Below are positions 23,079 to 34,924 of a stretch of DNA of 64,000 bases, piece by piece; position 1 is the stretch's first letter; every line of letters begins with the position of its first letter. The stretch lies in the NCBI RefSeq assembly GCF_030272615.1, contig NC_081415.1, positions 598,181,335-598,245,334 of the forward strand, written 5' to 3'. Both the position numbers and the translations under genes were made by a program. A model generated the notes under the pieces. That model was not told the origin of the DNA, did no database searches, and saw nothing but the letters and a program-made list of their open reading frames with translations. This stretch comes from Cryptomeria japonica (lineage: Eukaryota; Streptophyta; Pinopsida; Cupressales; Cupressaceae).

Positions 23079-24669
23079 TCCCCCACAATACCTTTGGTAG
23101 CTGTTGTGCCAAATATAGTCGCTACACCTAATTTTAGTCATGCCCCTATTTTTAGCGAGGAGACAAAAGAATATTCCACTAGGCCTAGGCACATTCTTAC
23201 AATTTTTTGTTGGCAAGGGATTGATTTTATTTTTTGGTGATATGAAATATTCTAAGAATATTCCTTTGGCATCCACAGTTGACCAGTTTGACCCTATTTT
23301 CCCTCCAAGCCCTAAATACTTGTAGTTAGTTTTTTGCCTATAACTTTATCATACAAATTTGAAATCAGGCAAAGCATATATCGTCAAGAAGCTAGTTTTA
23401 GCACCAAGGTTATTATGTTGGTGGTTTGATCAGATCCTAGACCAATTCAACCTTCAATTTTGTGCTTTCAGGGCCATATTTGCACATTCGAACTCTGTTT
23501 TTCAAAAACTAGACATCATCAAAAAGATCTTGGGGTCTCCTATTTATATCTTAGGTCCTCTTTTGTAGATTTTTCATTAGGTACTTAGAGATCTCAATCT
23601 TTTCCTTTTGGGCTACATACAAATTGGGTCTCTATTTGTATTGAAGGAATTTGGTTTTGTATCATTTTTGGAGATAATTTTGAGGAGTGAATCATGTATA
23701 AGGGTTGTAGGTGTAAGTATTATGGGAGAAATTAGTGTGGGCATGAAATGTGTCCTAATTTCTCATATGGTTTTTTTCAGCTCTTACTTTAGTGTGCATT
23801 AAAATCTCAAGTCATTCCTTCTCCACCTATAGAGACATTTGTTGTATCTTCATTGATTTAGACTCTTATTCCTATTAAGCAAGATAATTCATCTATTTGT
23901 CTTCTTGATTGGGATTCCTATTTGATAAACATTTTTTCATTCTTTTTGGAGTCTCACATTTAGATTTGGGAGACACATTTGAGGGTTTATCTCTCCTATT
24001 TGATGATATTTTGATGCACCTATGTTCACATTTTATTTGTCTTTGGAGCTTGAACATAAAGATCGATTTCTAGTGGTCCCTTGTTTGTCACCTTCTATTG
24101 TGATTGGGCATGTAGCTAATTGGTTTGTTGCATCATCATCTTTCATGGACATAAAAAAATTGAGCAATTTCCAGAGGCACACACAATTTGGATTTGGATT
24201 CTTGCATCTTCCAATTCATTGGAGTGGCTTCTCCTATCTCCAGTAAATTGGTTTCTTCCAGAGGGGAGAAATATTGTTTGCAAGCAGTGGATCATGTTCT
24301 ATGTTTAGGAATTCATCATTGGCATAGGAGCTACTTCTTCATTGGGGGGATTCATATCCTCATTTATTATCTCATATGGGGAGGATTTTTGTTGTACCAT
24401 TGTGACAGAAGTAGAACTTGGGGGTAACATTGCTCACCCTTCTTTCCTTAGTTCTCTAGTGCAATTATTTTATTCTCTCTTTTGGAGAGATTTTTTCTCT
24501 CGCTAGGTTTTCTCCTTTTCTCTAGTTGTGAGAGTTGTGCATTACTTTACATTGGTTTGTACATGAGTACCTAATTAGGCCTTTGTTGTCGGGACTCATT
24601 CATGCATTCTTTTTGCATTCATCATTATCTTTTTAGAGCTTAACCCTAAGTTAATATCTTAAGTGGGGG
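23079..24669 (+). mobile_element. Probable 3' internal region of an LTR retrotransposon (I), non-coding
   Basis: No conserved coding domain found; the small ORFs here lack recognisable motifs. The stretch ends in GTGGGGGTG directly before an LTR-like start TGTTGGAGTAATTAGG at 24670, which makes it look like the post-pol tail of a plus-strand element. A purine-rich patch near 24412-24424 resembles the post-integrase DNA of gypsy elements. This is inference. Confidence 0.4.
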
Positions 24670-25006
24670 TGTTGGAGTAATTAGGAAACTTTATCTAATT
24701 ATTTAATAATTAGGTCCTTTATTATTTTTTCACTTGAGCTAAACTTAGGTACCTTTTTGTTATCTAGATTTTTCTTTTCTAGCTGTAGTTGAGCTTAATT
24801 TAGCTCCTACTTTGCATAGCTTTAGTTCTCCTAATTTTAGCATTAGGGTTTTGCACCTAAGGTTTTGTTCATCCTTTATAAGGACTCCATTCATTGTAAT
24901 TGTATCCCCAATATTATTTGTGCAATAATACATAATTCTTAGGTTGTTATAGAGCATACAATCTTTGCTTGATCTCTTTTGTGTGACAATTATTTTTCTT
25001 GCAAAT
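24670..25006 (+). repeat. LTR or LTR fragment of element I (right border uncertain)
   Basis: Starts TGTTGGAGTAATTAGG after a purine-rich tract. It contains a possible TATA-like TTTATAAG near 24876 and an AATAATACATAAT stretch suited to polyadenylation. The end near ...TTCTTGCA (25006) is a guess, since no second copy is present in the window. Confidence 0.4.
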
Positions 25007-28000
25007 GATTCATGGCTCCTATGGTTGCATCATCAACTCCTACAATTACTACAATGAAGCCAACTATGTGCCTTTCTATCTATAGTAGACCTCAATTCCT
25101 CGATTATGGCTTCTAGCAAAACCCACTTCTTAGATGAATGTATAAGTAAAGACAAACAAGGTATATAGACCCTAAAGGTATAATTTTGCATTAAATAAAA
25201 CTACATAAGAGGAGAGTTTCCCATTACAATTTTTTTTGTGCAACCTATTCCTAGACATCGAAAGATTTAAAACCTTTTAGTATTAGGTTCCTAATAACAT
25301 ATTGTGTTCTAGTTTCCAAATCATAAGTTTCTATCATAGCATCTTATCTACTCAAAAAGACTAAAATGAATACCACACCAAAATCTAAATAAATATATCC
25401 TTTTTTAGTTTTTTTTATCTCAATTACTCATATCTTTATTTACACTTATTATTATTACCAATTCCTTTCAAGAATCTAACATTTGGTCCACTTACCTTTT
25501 CATCTTTTATATATATATTTATTAGTTAAGCCTTCAAAATAATCTATCTTATAAGTGAAACTTAAATCACAAATATTATAGTTTATCCTTTAAGCCACCA
25601 AAAATATATTCATGAAGCTTGTAAAGATAATAAACTCTAGTTCATAAAAGTGTCTAAAGATAATTATTCATATTTTCTCTATATCAATGGTCCATATCTC
25701 TATTTATATTTACCATTCATTCTTTATTTTTTAAGAATATAATGTTTAATCAATTAAAAAGTTTATACTAGTTTCTTTTATATAATTTTTAAATATATAA
25801 ATAGATTAGGGAAGTTTTCAAAAACAATCTATTTTAGAAATGAACTTTAAACTATAAATATTAAACATTTTTCTTTTAAGTGAATTCAAAATATAGTTAA
25901 CACTATTTTTTTATAGATGAAAGCTTCTAAAAATAGTTGATCTTAATTGATGAAATTACAAATAAAAGACTTTAAATTTTTTTATAACTCAACCTTCAAA
26001 TCTAATATATAACTCGCAACAATTTTATCATGATACAAAGAACTTACATAGCTTAAGTTGTCCTTGTGGTGGAGAACTTGTAATTTTGAAAGAGAGGTCA
26101 CAAGTTCAAATCTCACAAGGGATAAGGTATGTATGTCTCATTTGTAGCATAGTTAGTGGTGGAGAACTTGTGCTCTTCAAAGAGAGATCACAAGTTCATA
26201 TCCCATGGGGGGCAAGTTATGTATGTCTTGTCTGTAGCATAGTTAGGTGCCTCCTGCAAGGACTACGAGGTAGTCCCATATTGCTATAAATCATCTATAG
26301 ACTGCCCAACATCATGAACTATTAAAAAATCTTTCTTTCTTTCTTTTTTCATTACTCCAATAACTTAATTTTAGTATAATATCAATTCAATATACAATTA
26401 AAAGTGTTAGAATATAACATCTTAAATAGTAATATTTATCTATGATTAATAAAATATACATTGAAAATAATGTATATATACTTCTTTATTTGTCCAACTC
26501 CCCCACCTCTTTTGCCCTTTTTGAAAACAAAAGAAAAACAACATAAACGAGTGAGATGGAAAGATGGGAACTATAAAGGAGATGAAATACATGAACCATT
26601 CAATGTTCAAAATAGGAAGGCGGAAAACATTTTTAAAAAAAATAGACGGTGGGGCGTTTTTAAAAGTGAGTAGTCGGACTTAATTTGGAAAGAAAAGCAT
26701 TCATCTCACGAGTTCCATTCAAGGAATTTTATAATATAAAATTAATATTCTTGCACGCGGAAAAAGTTGTTCACCGAAGGGTTTTTGGACCTTTGATTGC
26801 CACAGATATTTTGTAAAGTTTTTCTGTCATATACCTATGCAGTGAAGATAAAAGTATATTTTTATTAATTCTATTGAGCGGTATTTTTAATGATAATGTG
26901 GAGTTTCATATTTTAATAATGTATGTAAAAACAGTAATTTAAAATTAGAAATAACTTTTATGATAAATGATTAATATTTAATAATAAATTAAAATTAAAA
27001 TTTGAGTAATATATGTCAAAGATCTAGTTTAATTGATTGAGTACAATTGATGATGGTGATGGTGATGGTAAATGGTCTGTTCATTAATTACATTTATCTT
27101 GAAGATGCAATAAATAAAAAATAACCCTCTCACAAAAAAAAAAAGAAAAAGTAATATATGAATAATTATCAAAATAACGAATTTGTGATTTTTCCAAAAG
27201 TAAAACTAAAACTTACATATAAAAGTAAATAAATCTTCAACTAAAAATCTAATAAATAATGCAATAAAATAATAGAAATTTTAATTTATGTTTAGATGCA
27301 ATAAATAAAATAGTTTTAAAATAATTAAAATAACTTCAAACTTAAAATATATTTTAAAATATCTATATTGATATTATGAATTTGTTTTAATTTTAATATA
27401 GATTACACATTATAATTTATATAGTCAAATTCATTAAATCATTGGTCTTTGGATAGCATTATCATCTAAAATTCGTATGAAAAAGATTGATCAATAAATC
27501 TTAAATATTAAAAACATTGTAAAATTTGAAAGAAAGGTGTAAAGGACTTGAAATAATTTGAAAGATCATTTGTTTTATAATAAAATATTATGTTTAATAT
27601 TTTTTATTTTATGATGAATAGTTACTTTTTCAAAAATGATATTAAAATTTACATACAAAAATAAAATAATTTTTTAAATAATTATCGATTTTTTTAGTAA
27701 TGTTTCTATTTTTATGAATAGAAAATATTTTTAAAATAATTATTTTATCTTTTTTGCAATGGAAAATTATTTAAATTTTTTTTTTATATTTTAAATATTT
27801 TTTATTTTTTTCATATAAATAAATCTTATATATTATAAATATTAGACATTACAAAACCTTACACAATATTTATATAATATTAATATTCATATCTTTGACA
27901 TACAAGACATCTTACATAAGTTGAAATAAAACATGCCTACAAATAGCTCCTCAATTATGTAGGATGGCATGCTATATGTAGAGAGGCTACATACATAGAG

Positions 28001-29598
28001 GAAGAAAGACTTTTAGATAAGATGATTAAAAAATTAAAATGGTTCCATATAAATTAGACATTTAATAGGTATGAAAAAGGTACAAAATGATTTATCAGTG
28101 CTTATAGGTATGATGTTCAATGCTTAAAAGATAAATTATATCAAGATTCAAATATATGAGAGAGAATATTTTGAGCTTGTAAGAAATTATGATAGAGTAA
28201 ATATACACAATGAGATCAAATGTAGATTGGCATTTCATTCTTTTCATAATGTTGTAATCAAATACATTGTCAAGTATGAAAAAAAAAAAAAAATAGTAGA
28301 AAATTCTTAAAATTATCAACAATTTTTTTATGTAAATAATAAATAGTGAAAATCTTGATTAATTAGTACTAAGTGAATATATTACTTTTAAATAAATTGA
28401 AAGAAATAACGCAACACATGTCAAATATTCTTGGAACTTTCATTAGTATAGAGAAGTAGAGTATTTGTCAATTTGAATTTTTTGTATGGGGTATTTTAAT
28501 GTATAGCAAAAAAAGATAAAAATAACCATGATAAAAATATAGATTTTATTAGTGAATTCAAAAATATATTTTCCCAAGGAAAGTGTTTGAGTTATTGATG
28601 CATCTAAATCATGGACTTATAATTCGAGGTAAAAAAATTATAAATGGAACATGTTGAGTATCAAATCTTTTGTGAGAGTATTCTTTATTAGAATTAAGGT
28701 TTCATCAACATTGCAATATTATGTGTATTTTATGTATCTTCAACACTCTTGGAAAAGTATCCTTGGGTACCTAGGGTGCAATTAAAGATTACTTTATAAT
28801 TAATGTTTTTGGCAATCTTTTCAAATAGTTGGTATATGCACTCGTGAAGGAGTTAGAGTTGACAAAAGTGGTTACAACTTGATATTTTTAGTATATTTAT
28901 CAACTTGGGTATGAGAATTGAGTAGTGAAACATCTTGCATGTTATTTCTAGTTACTTTGGGAGTTGGGTGATAATTTTGAGTGCCGACCTTGAGATAAGG
29001 TCCATTATAGAGAAGTTACAAGTCAAAGATATCGTCTATTATAAGTATGGAGGTTATTTTTCTATTTGGACAACTCATTGAAAAGTACATTTACTATTTT
29101 CAAAAGAACCTCTTCATTTTGGGTGTAGAAATATTTTTATTTTACCATTATTTGTTGGTATATTATTTAGGAAATCATTTACAATATTCCTCTCCCATTT
29201 CCATATAAATTTAAGAAAATAGGTAATAGTTTCATAAGTTTATTTTATAGGTACATAGGTGTTGTTGGAGTGCTACTAGAGTAAAGAGAGAATTAGTATA
29301 TTAGAGTGAAGAGAGTGCTAGTTTGTTGGATGTGAAGATAGATATTGAATTGGAAGAAGAGATTAAATGCAAATTATTATAATTTTCTATTTATCCAATA
29401 TACGATCAAGTACAATTGTTGTAGTTAGTCTAGTAGCATTGTAGAGATAAATATATATAATCTTATTGTTACTTTGATTTTAAAGGAGAGGATAATGAAA
29501 TCCATGAATTAAGGCTCAACGAATGTGAAAGGTCCAAGGAAAAAAGAATAGACTCAAGGGTATAAGGAAAAAGATAGACAAAATTTTAAAGGGCATTC
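25007..29598. other. AT-rich spacer without recognisable genes
   Basis: About 4.6 kb of very AT-rich DNA. Apart from the SINE-like repeat at 26047-26345, a short GATGGT microsatellite (27050-27069) and an A-run near 28280, I see no coding region, RNA gene or transposon end. ORFs such as 26461-26673 and 28095-28322 are low-complexity and lack motifs. Confidence 0.6.
26047..26345 (+). repeat. SINE-like repeat with two tandem tRNA-like heads
   Basis: Two copies of a 90-bp unit lie in tandem (starting about 26066 and 26156). Each begins GTGGTGGAGAACTTG and contains a B-box-like motif (CAAGTTCAAATCTC at 26101-26114 and CAAGTTCATATCCC at 26191-26204). After a unique tail the repeat ends in a T/C-rich stretch (TCTTTCTTTCTTTC, about 26327-26345). 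Tandem tRNA-like heads plus a simple 3' end suggest a dimeric plant SINE. The A box is poor, so the tRNA origin is probable but not certain. Confidence 0.5.
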
Positions 29599-29603
29599 TA
29601 TAC

Positions 29604-31968
29604 TGTTGAACATAAGATGCCATTGAGGAGGGGGGGGGGGGCAGAAGGGGTGAAATGGTGATTTCCAAACTTAACCCTTTTCTATGCTAAGTGTGTATAC
29701 CAGTTAACTGGCCTAACATAAAGCAAGCATACCGGTTAGATAGGAGGATAGTACAAATGCAACCACACATAAAAGGGACATCACATAACACCATATGTAC
29801 GAGGAAAACCCAAGATGGGAAAAACCTCAGTGAGAAGTGTTGTTGGAGTCTACTGCTCCAATCTAGCCTCACAATGAAAACCTCAGTTACAATATTTAGG
29901 GCACCAACCCCTGCACCGAGCTCCAACTCAATGATCTATCATGAACATAATCAATTAAAAAAGTAATAGCCTTGTTACAAAAGAACTTGGTAACTCTCAT
30001 GCAAGTCTCTCCATCGGTTCCCCTCTATTCAATTCTTTGCCGATTCTCTACTTTGCTCACTACTCTCTCATCACACTATTGCTAGCCACCACTGGTCTTC
30101 TTCTCTCAGACAATTTTTTGCTATCTGATTGTTGTTGGTTCTCAGGTTACCTTCTTTGCAATCTTTTGTGACTCTTCTCTATCAGTTCAATCACCATCGG
30201 TATACTCCTTTGTCAGATTTAATGGGAGACTACCAGTTGCCTCACTCTTGCCGGTTGTGCTCTTCAAACCGATTGTTTCTCACACACTCGGTCTCTTCTC
30301 TGATTGTCATTGAGCACTTGACTGATTTTTCTCTCTCATGTAGTAGCACCATCTACTTCTTTGGCTCATAGTCTTATGGCTAGACTTTCCTGCCTAAATG
30401 TGAGATCAAAAATTTATGTGCTAGGGTTTTCGCCATGCACTAAATCTGCATCCAATCTGATTCCTGATCATCGTGACATATCATATCCAATCTGATATCA
30501 TGTCCTTGATTGATGATCTACACCCCATCAATGAGCATTGCCATTCTATTTACCTTGTGAATCACGTCTTCTATCTTTAGCCATCTGTAGCATGATTTTT
30601 GACCTTTTGTCTAATCAATCATGTCCGTGATGCAGTTTCCTTTACCCTCTTCAATCTGCAAGATCAGTCTATTCTGGATCTCTGTTGTTTTCTTTATCTT
30701 GAGCTGCAATCTCCTTCCATGCTTCCTCAAGCTTCACAGTCACCATTTAATGTTGGACCAGTCGCCAAAAACCTCACCGACACACCACACCGACCTGTGC
30801 ATGTACGCCCCTTCACCTTCACGTGGAATATTTGTCAACATCCACCTTGGCTCACTATGTCAGTCTGACTCGATCACCGACCAGTAGCACACAACCAGGT
30901 TCATCTACCAGTTCACAAACCCTGCTCGTTATACCCTAACCGGTACGTCTCCACCCTTACACTTTGCTTTTCTTTTGGTGGAACACCTAAACTGGTCAGT
31001 ACACATGCCAACTGGTCAATAGATGGGAGCCTTTTGCATCTACACTTTGTCAGCTTTACCGGTGGACATACTTACTGATAACCACCTTGATGACACCATG
31101 TCATCAACCTTCAACAATCTCCATCTATCTACATCTGTGGTAACACCTTTCTCCTTCTTTAATCCAATTGTACTCTCTATCTACAACTACTCAGCTATGC
31201 CTTCTTCATCATTTGACTGGTTTTCCTATCAGCTGGTTTGTCAAAGTGACAAATATATCATTGGATCTCTTTACCGGCTACTCATCATGTCTACCCGGAT
31301 GATCCGGTGCATATCGCTGATCTCATGCACCTAAGGTAACTTAAGTGTTTCACCGGTTGATCTAGTGTGATCCTTCAATCACTTGCCTTTAATTATTTTG
31401 TCTTATCTCAGAGAGATATGTTGCATTCCATGCATATTGGGAGATAAGCTCAGTATTACCACTTATCGGTGGGAGTGGATCCTTGTCATCTGCATCCAAC
31501 ATTGCACCAATACGGCTTCCCTATTTGAGCATGCATATCTTCAAAAAGGCACATGTGATCCAGTTGGGCATACTCACTATCAATCATCTCTTCATTTGGT
31601 GACTGCAACTTTATCTAGTGGGAGTCCTATTGTTTCACATACACACAGCATACCGATGGCCTACACATACTTCACCTCTGGTCTTGATGTGATTTTTGTA
31701 AAATTCTACCTCTTCATCACAATCAATAGCCCAACATCTTGCTCTCTTGTCGATTGGCAACAATATACTACCAACATGTCACTTACTTGTCTGCAGTCCT
31801 TATATCTTCAACACAAGTCAATACTAACCTGTGTATCGATGACCTGCTAGGCTAGGTGACATCAAAGACATCACATCTTGTATGTATCAATGACAACATT
31901 GCACATACATCTCCCATACCAGTTGCCATCCTATACCAGTTGACATGAATGACAACGCAATGCCAACA
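29604..31968 (-). mobile_element. Solo LTR of a copia element, 2365 bp, TSD TATAC
   Basis: Plus sequence starts TGTTGAACATAAG and ends ATGCCAACA, flanked by the perfect 5-bp repeat TATAC (29599-29603 and 31969-31973). No PBS or coding region adjoins either side, so this is a solo LTR left by LTR-LTR recombination. Orientation is minus, because the G-tract hairpin (29620-29658) and the shared copia block (29781-29831) lie at the left end in the same sense as in elements A and B. The ORFs inside are not conserved proteins. Confidence 0.88.
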
Positions 31969-31973
31969 TATAC

Positions 31974-34223
31974 CTCCAAGGAATAATAGAGTAAAATGTT
32001 GGAACTATTGAAAGAGAAAACATGCAAAGAAGGAATACAAGAATTAAGAATAATATTTTAGATTCCTCCATAAAAAAAGACTTCCAATGATAATGAAAAT
32101 TATTTTTTATATATTTTCACTAACCTTATTGGTGATGATGTGCAGGTTATTGATTATAATAATGACATGATAAAAAATACACATATGATGAAATAAAATT
32201 TATAAGCATCATGTAAGATGATGCGTTTCTAATAGATAATGATATAACACTAAATATGAATTATGGAATCTTAAGTACTAAATAAACATTAGCATTTGAT
32301 ATAATTGTGATTCTTTATTATCAAAGTTAAAATGCTAAATAAAATTTTAATATAAATGTAGATTTTTATTGTATTGCAAAAATTAAATTATTGGTATGTG
32401 ATGACTGATCATGCTACTAGACTTCAATTTTGGTGAAATTTTTAGCCATGTTTTCCCTCCAAATTAATTAATGAGGGATTTCAAGGGGTTAGCACCCCTC
32501 TTTCAGGGCCTACGGGGAGGATCTCCAAGTGAGGGTCAAGGGTAGGACCCACAATAGGGTTTTGGGGCAATGCACTTAGTGGGTGCTACTAGGGGCAACA
32601 TCCTTGAAGCAAAAATTGTCTATTATTTCATAAAGGGATAGGCTATTATTTTAGTATATAGTCCAACCTTTGTAAACTACCTTAAAGGCTTGATAAAGTG
32701 GTTGTGTAATGTGAAATATCATCAAATTGTAATTTTCTCTTCACTTGATAATAAAAGAAAAGTGGACGACTATTTCTCTTTGGGTATAGCTCGCATTGGG
32801 TGAACCACATTAAATCTGTGTGTTATTATTATTATTTTAATTCTCTTTTATTCTACATTATATTTAATATTATTTATTGCTCTGAACTATCAAAACCCAA
32901 ACACAAATTTCCAATCCCATGGAAACTAAATAATAATAGACCTAACAATCCTATGAAAATTAATATCCAAAAGTAACTTGGTTTATTATTAGAAAAAATT
33001 AAATAGAAGTAAAATATAGAAGAAAAATCCCCTCAAAACTACACATAATACATATTTGGTCTAAACCTATGTTCATGAAAAAGAATTATGTATTGATAGA
33101 ATGTATAATCTTAAACACTTAATTTGATATAGTCAGATCTAGACTTTAATTCTTTTATCTTTATAAGAAAAAATATTATGAATAAGGTAGGATTATTATT
33201 GAATAATGTTGGCTATAATTTTGATTTGGTAGTTCAGTTTTTTTATGTGAAAATAAAGTAAACAATGTTTAGATATCTCTTAACATATGTATTTAAGATA
33301 CCTATTTTAGTATTATGACATTGGCATTAATTTTGTTTTAAATTTAATAAATATTAAAAATTATAATTCATATAATTAGATTTAAAAAAAATTATAAATA
33401 CTATTTTTTTTGAAATAACATTTTCATTTAAAATATATAATTCATGTGAAGAAAGTTCATAAATTTATTAAAATATCTTAAATACATAAACTTATAAAAT
33501 CGAGTTAAAAATTTGTAAAATATAATATATATTATAATTTGTTTTAGAATATATATATTTTTTTTCATATTTTTAATTTTATATTAAATATTATATGTGA
33601 ATAGATTTTAAAATTTTCAATACAACTAATAAATTTGGACTTTCAATTCAAAGTCATACATTATTATTATTTTTTAATTGAAAAACTTATAAATTATAAG
33701 ATAACAACATATAAGCTCTTTCTGTCAACCTACATTAATTGATAATAGAATATAATAGTTGATATTAACAAATTAAAAAATAAAATCGAAAGAGTATCTG
33801 CTCCCATGGTATATTGATACCTTAATGAAGATCAGCATTACGACAAAATATACAGACAGCTTCCAGTTGTCAGGCCATGTTGGTTTTATTTTATTTTCCT
33901 CTGATCTCAAAGATTTGGTAATCTCCCATGATTTGTAATAAAACTCTTTCTTAATCATTTAACTTTACCAACAGATAAAAAAAAGCATTGAACAGCATAA
34001 CCCATATTTAAATTAGACCATTTCTTTCTATTTAATTTGCTACAATCTACAGACCCTGTTTTCATTAACACCTGAAATTCCATCTACAAAAGCTATGAGT
34101 ATATAATCCCTGGTTACAGATAGAACTTTCATGAGAATTCTGTATCTGCACAAAGAACATAGACGATCGAAACCACCCTATCATAAATACAGAGGAGAAG
34201 AGGAAATCAGTTGGTACAAATGT
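31974..34223. other. AT-rich spacer with an LTR remnant
   Basis: Mostly AT-rich and without genes. At about 32400-32950 there is a stretch ending in GGGTGAACCACATTAAATC and TGTGTGTTATT, a combination common in the 3' part of plant copia LTRs. No partner LTR or TSD was found. The remainder, up to the 3' side of the host gene, shows nothing recognisable. Confidence 0.4.
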
Positions 34224-34862
34224 TTACATGCCTTTCCTTATTTGACTCCTAAATTTAGCAATGAAATCATCTGCTCTCCTCTGGAGTTCTTCGTCGCTTT
34301 CTTCCACAGTTGTGCTCATTGTATTACCATCGCTCTCTACTTCGGCCGGACAAACTGATTTCACGACAGGCACACTTTCTATCGACTCTGTCGAAATAAC
34401 TTCGACGGCCGGAATATTCTCTCCACAACAACAATCCTCCTCAGGCTTGTTTGTTCGACTACAAAGGTTGTCGACTGCTTGGTCGCCGGAAAATTCAGTG
34501 GCTTGAGGAGAAAGCTTGTCTTCAATCTCTTTCACAGCTCTCAATCTGGGTTTGTTCTTCTCCACCAAATCATCGTACAAATCATGCAGCTCGTTTCTTG
34601 TGTTGGGCTGAGCAGTCAGTAATCTCGATTTGGTGGTTAGTGTAACGATTGTAATGTTCAAGAGCAAGATAAGAAACCTTGAATTGGAAAGCCATGACCA
34701 ATTCCCAAGATTAACAAAAACAAACCAGAGGCCTTCTGCAAGGGCTTTGAAATTCAACAAAAATGAGAAGATCATAGCAATGAAAGAATAGGCTATGAGT
34801 TTCTTCAGTGTTTGAAGTCTATTGAACTTGGCCATGGCTTCCAATTTCTCTAGACTAGTCAT
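34224..34862 (-). CDS. DUF4408/DUF761-type membrane protein (single exon host gene)
   Basis: Minus-strand ORF of 212 residues from ATG (34862-34860) to TAA (34224-34226). The N-terminus (MTSLEKLEAMAKFNRLQTLK) is followed by a hydrophobic segment at residues about 20-38, a Trp-rich stretch (GNWSWLS) and a second hydrophobic segment at about 62-77, as in plant DUF4408 proteins. A long acidic, Ser/Val-rich linker with a CCCG cluster leads to a C-terminal DUF761 motif (DEELQRRADDFIAKFRSQIR). Proteins of this two-part design are plant-specific, often 200-350 residues, usually intronless, and of unclear biochemical role; membrane association is predicted. The open frame extends 33 codons upstream without an ATG and across a TATA box, so I place the start at 34862. 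No stop or shift interrupts it and its base composition differs from the AT-rich flanks, so it is probably a live gene. Confidence 0.88.
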   Translation of the reverse strand: MTSLEKLEAMAKFNRLQTLKKLIAYSFIAMIFSFLLNFKALAEGLWFVFVNLGNWSWLSNSRFLILLLNITIVTLTTKSRLLTAQPNTRNELHDLYDDLVEKNKPRLRAVKEIEDKLSPQATEFSGDQAVDNLCSRTNKPEEDCCCGENIPAVEVISTESIESVPVVKSVCPAEVESDGNTMSTTVEESDEELQRRADDFIAKFRSQIRKGM

Positions 34863-34875
34863 TTCGACCGAAGTT

Positions 34876-34893
34876 CTTCGACCTTGGTCGAAG
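34876..34893 (-). promoter_or_regulatory. Perfect inverted repeat in the leader of the DUF4408 gene
   Basis: CTTCGACC and GGTCGAAG, separated by two bases, form an 8-bp stem between the TATA box and the start codon. A further partial copy (TTCGACCG) lies at 34863-34870. It could be a binding site or a short leader hairpin. The role is unknown. Confidence 0.4.
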
Positions 34894-34916
34894 AGAATGA
34901 ATGGAAGGCCTAGGCA

Positions 34917-34924
34917 TTTATATA
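34917..34924 (-). promoter_or_regulatory. TATA box of the DUF4408 gene
   Basis: On minus the sequence reads TATATAAAT, about 55 bases upstream of the ATG at 34862. Transcription would start near 34885-34892, giving a short leader. This excludes translation from the upstream part of the open frame. Confidence 0.65.

Noticed and set aside
26047-26345. tRNA genes at the two 90-bp heads
   Set aside because: No acceptor stem and poor A box; the tail is typical of a retroposon.
26461-26673. 70-codon basic ORF in the AT-rich spacer
   Set aside because: No motif, no promoter signals, low-complexity composition.
30129-31850. Several ORFs of 80-155 codons inside the solo LTR
   Set aside because: No domains, Ser/Cys/Leu-rich composition typical of random frames, and the whole stretch is bounded by LTR ends with a TSD.
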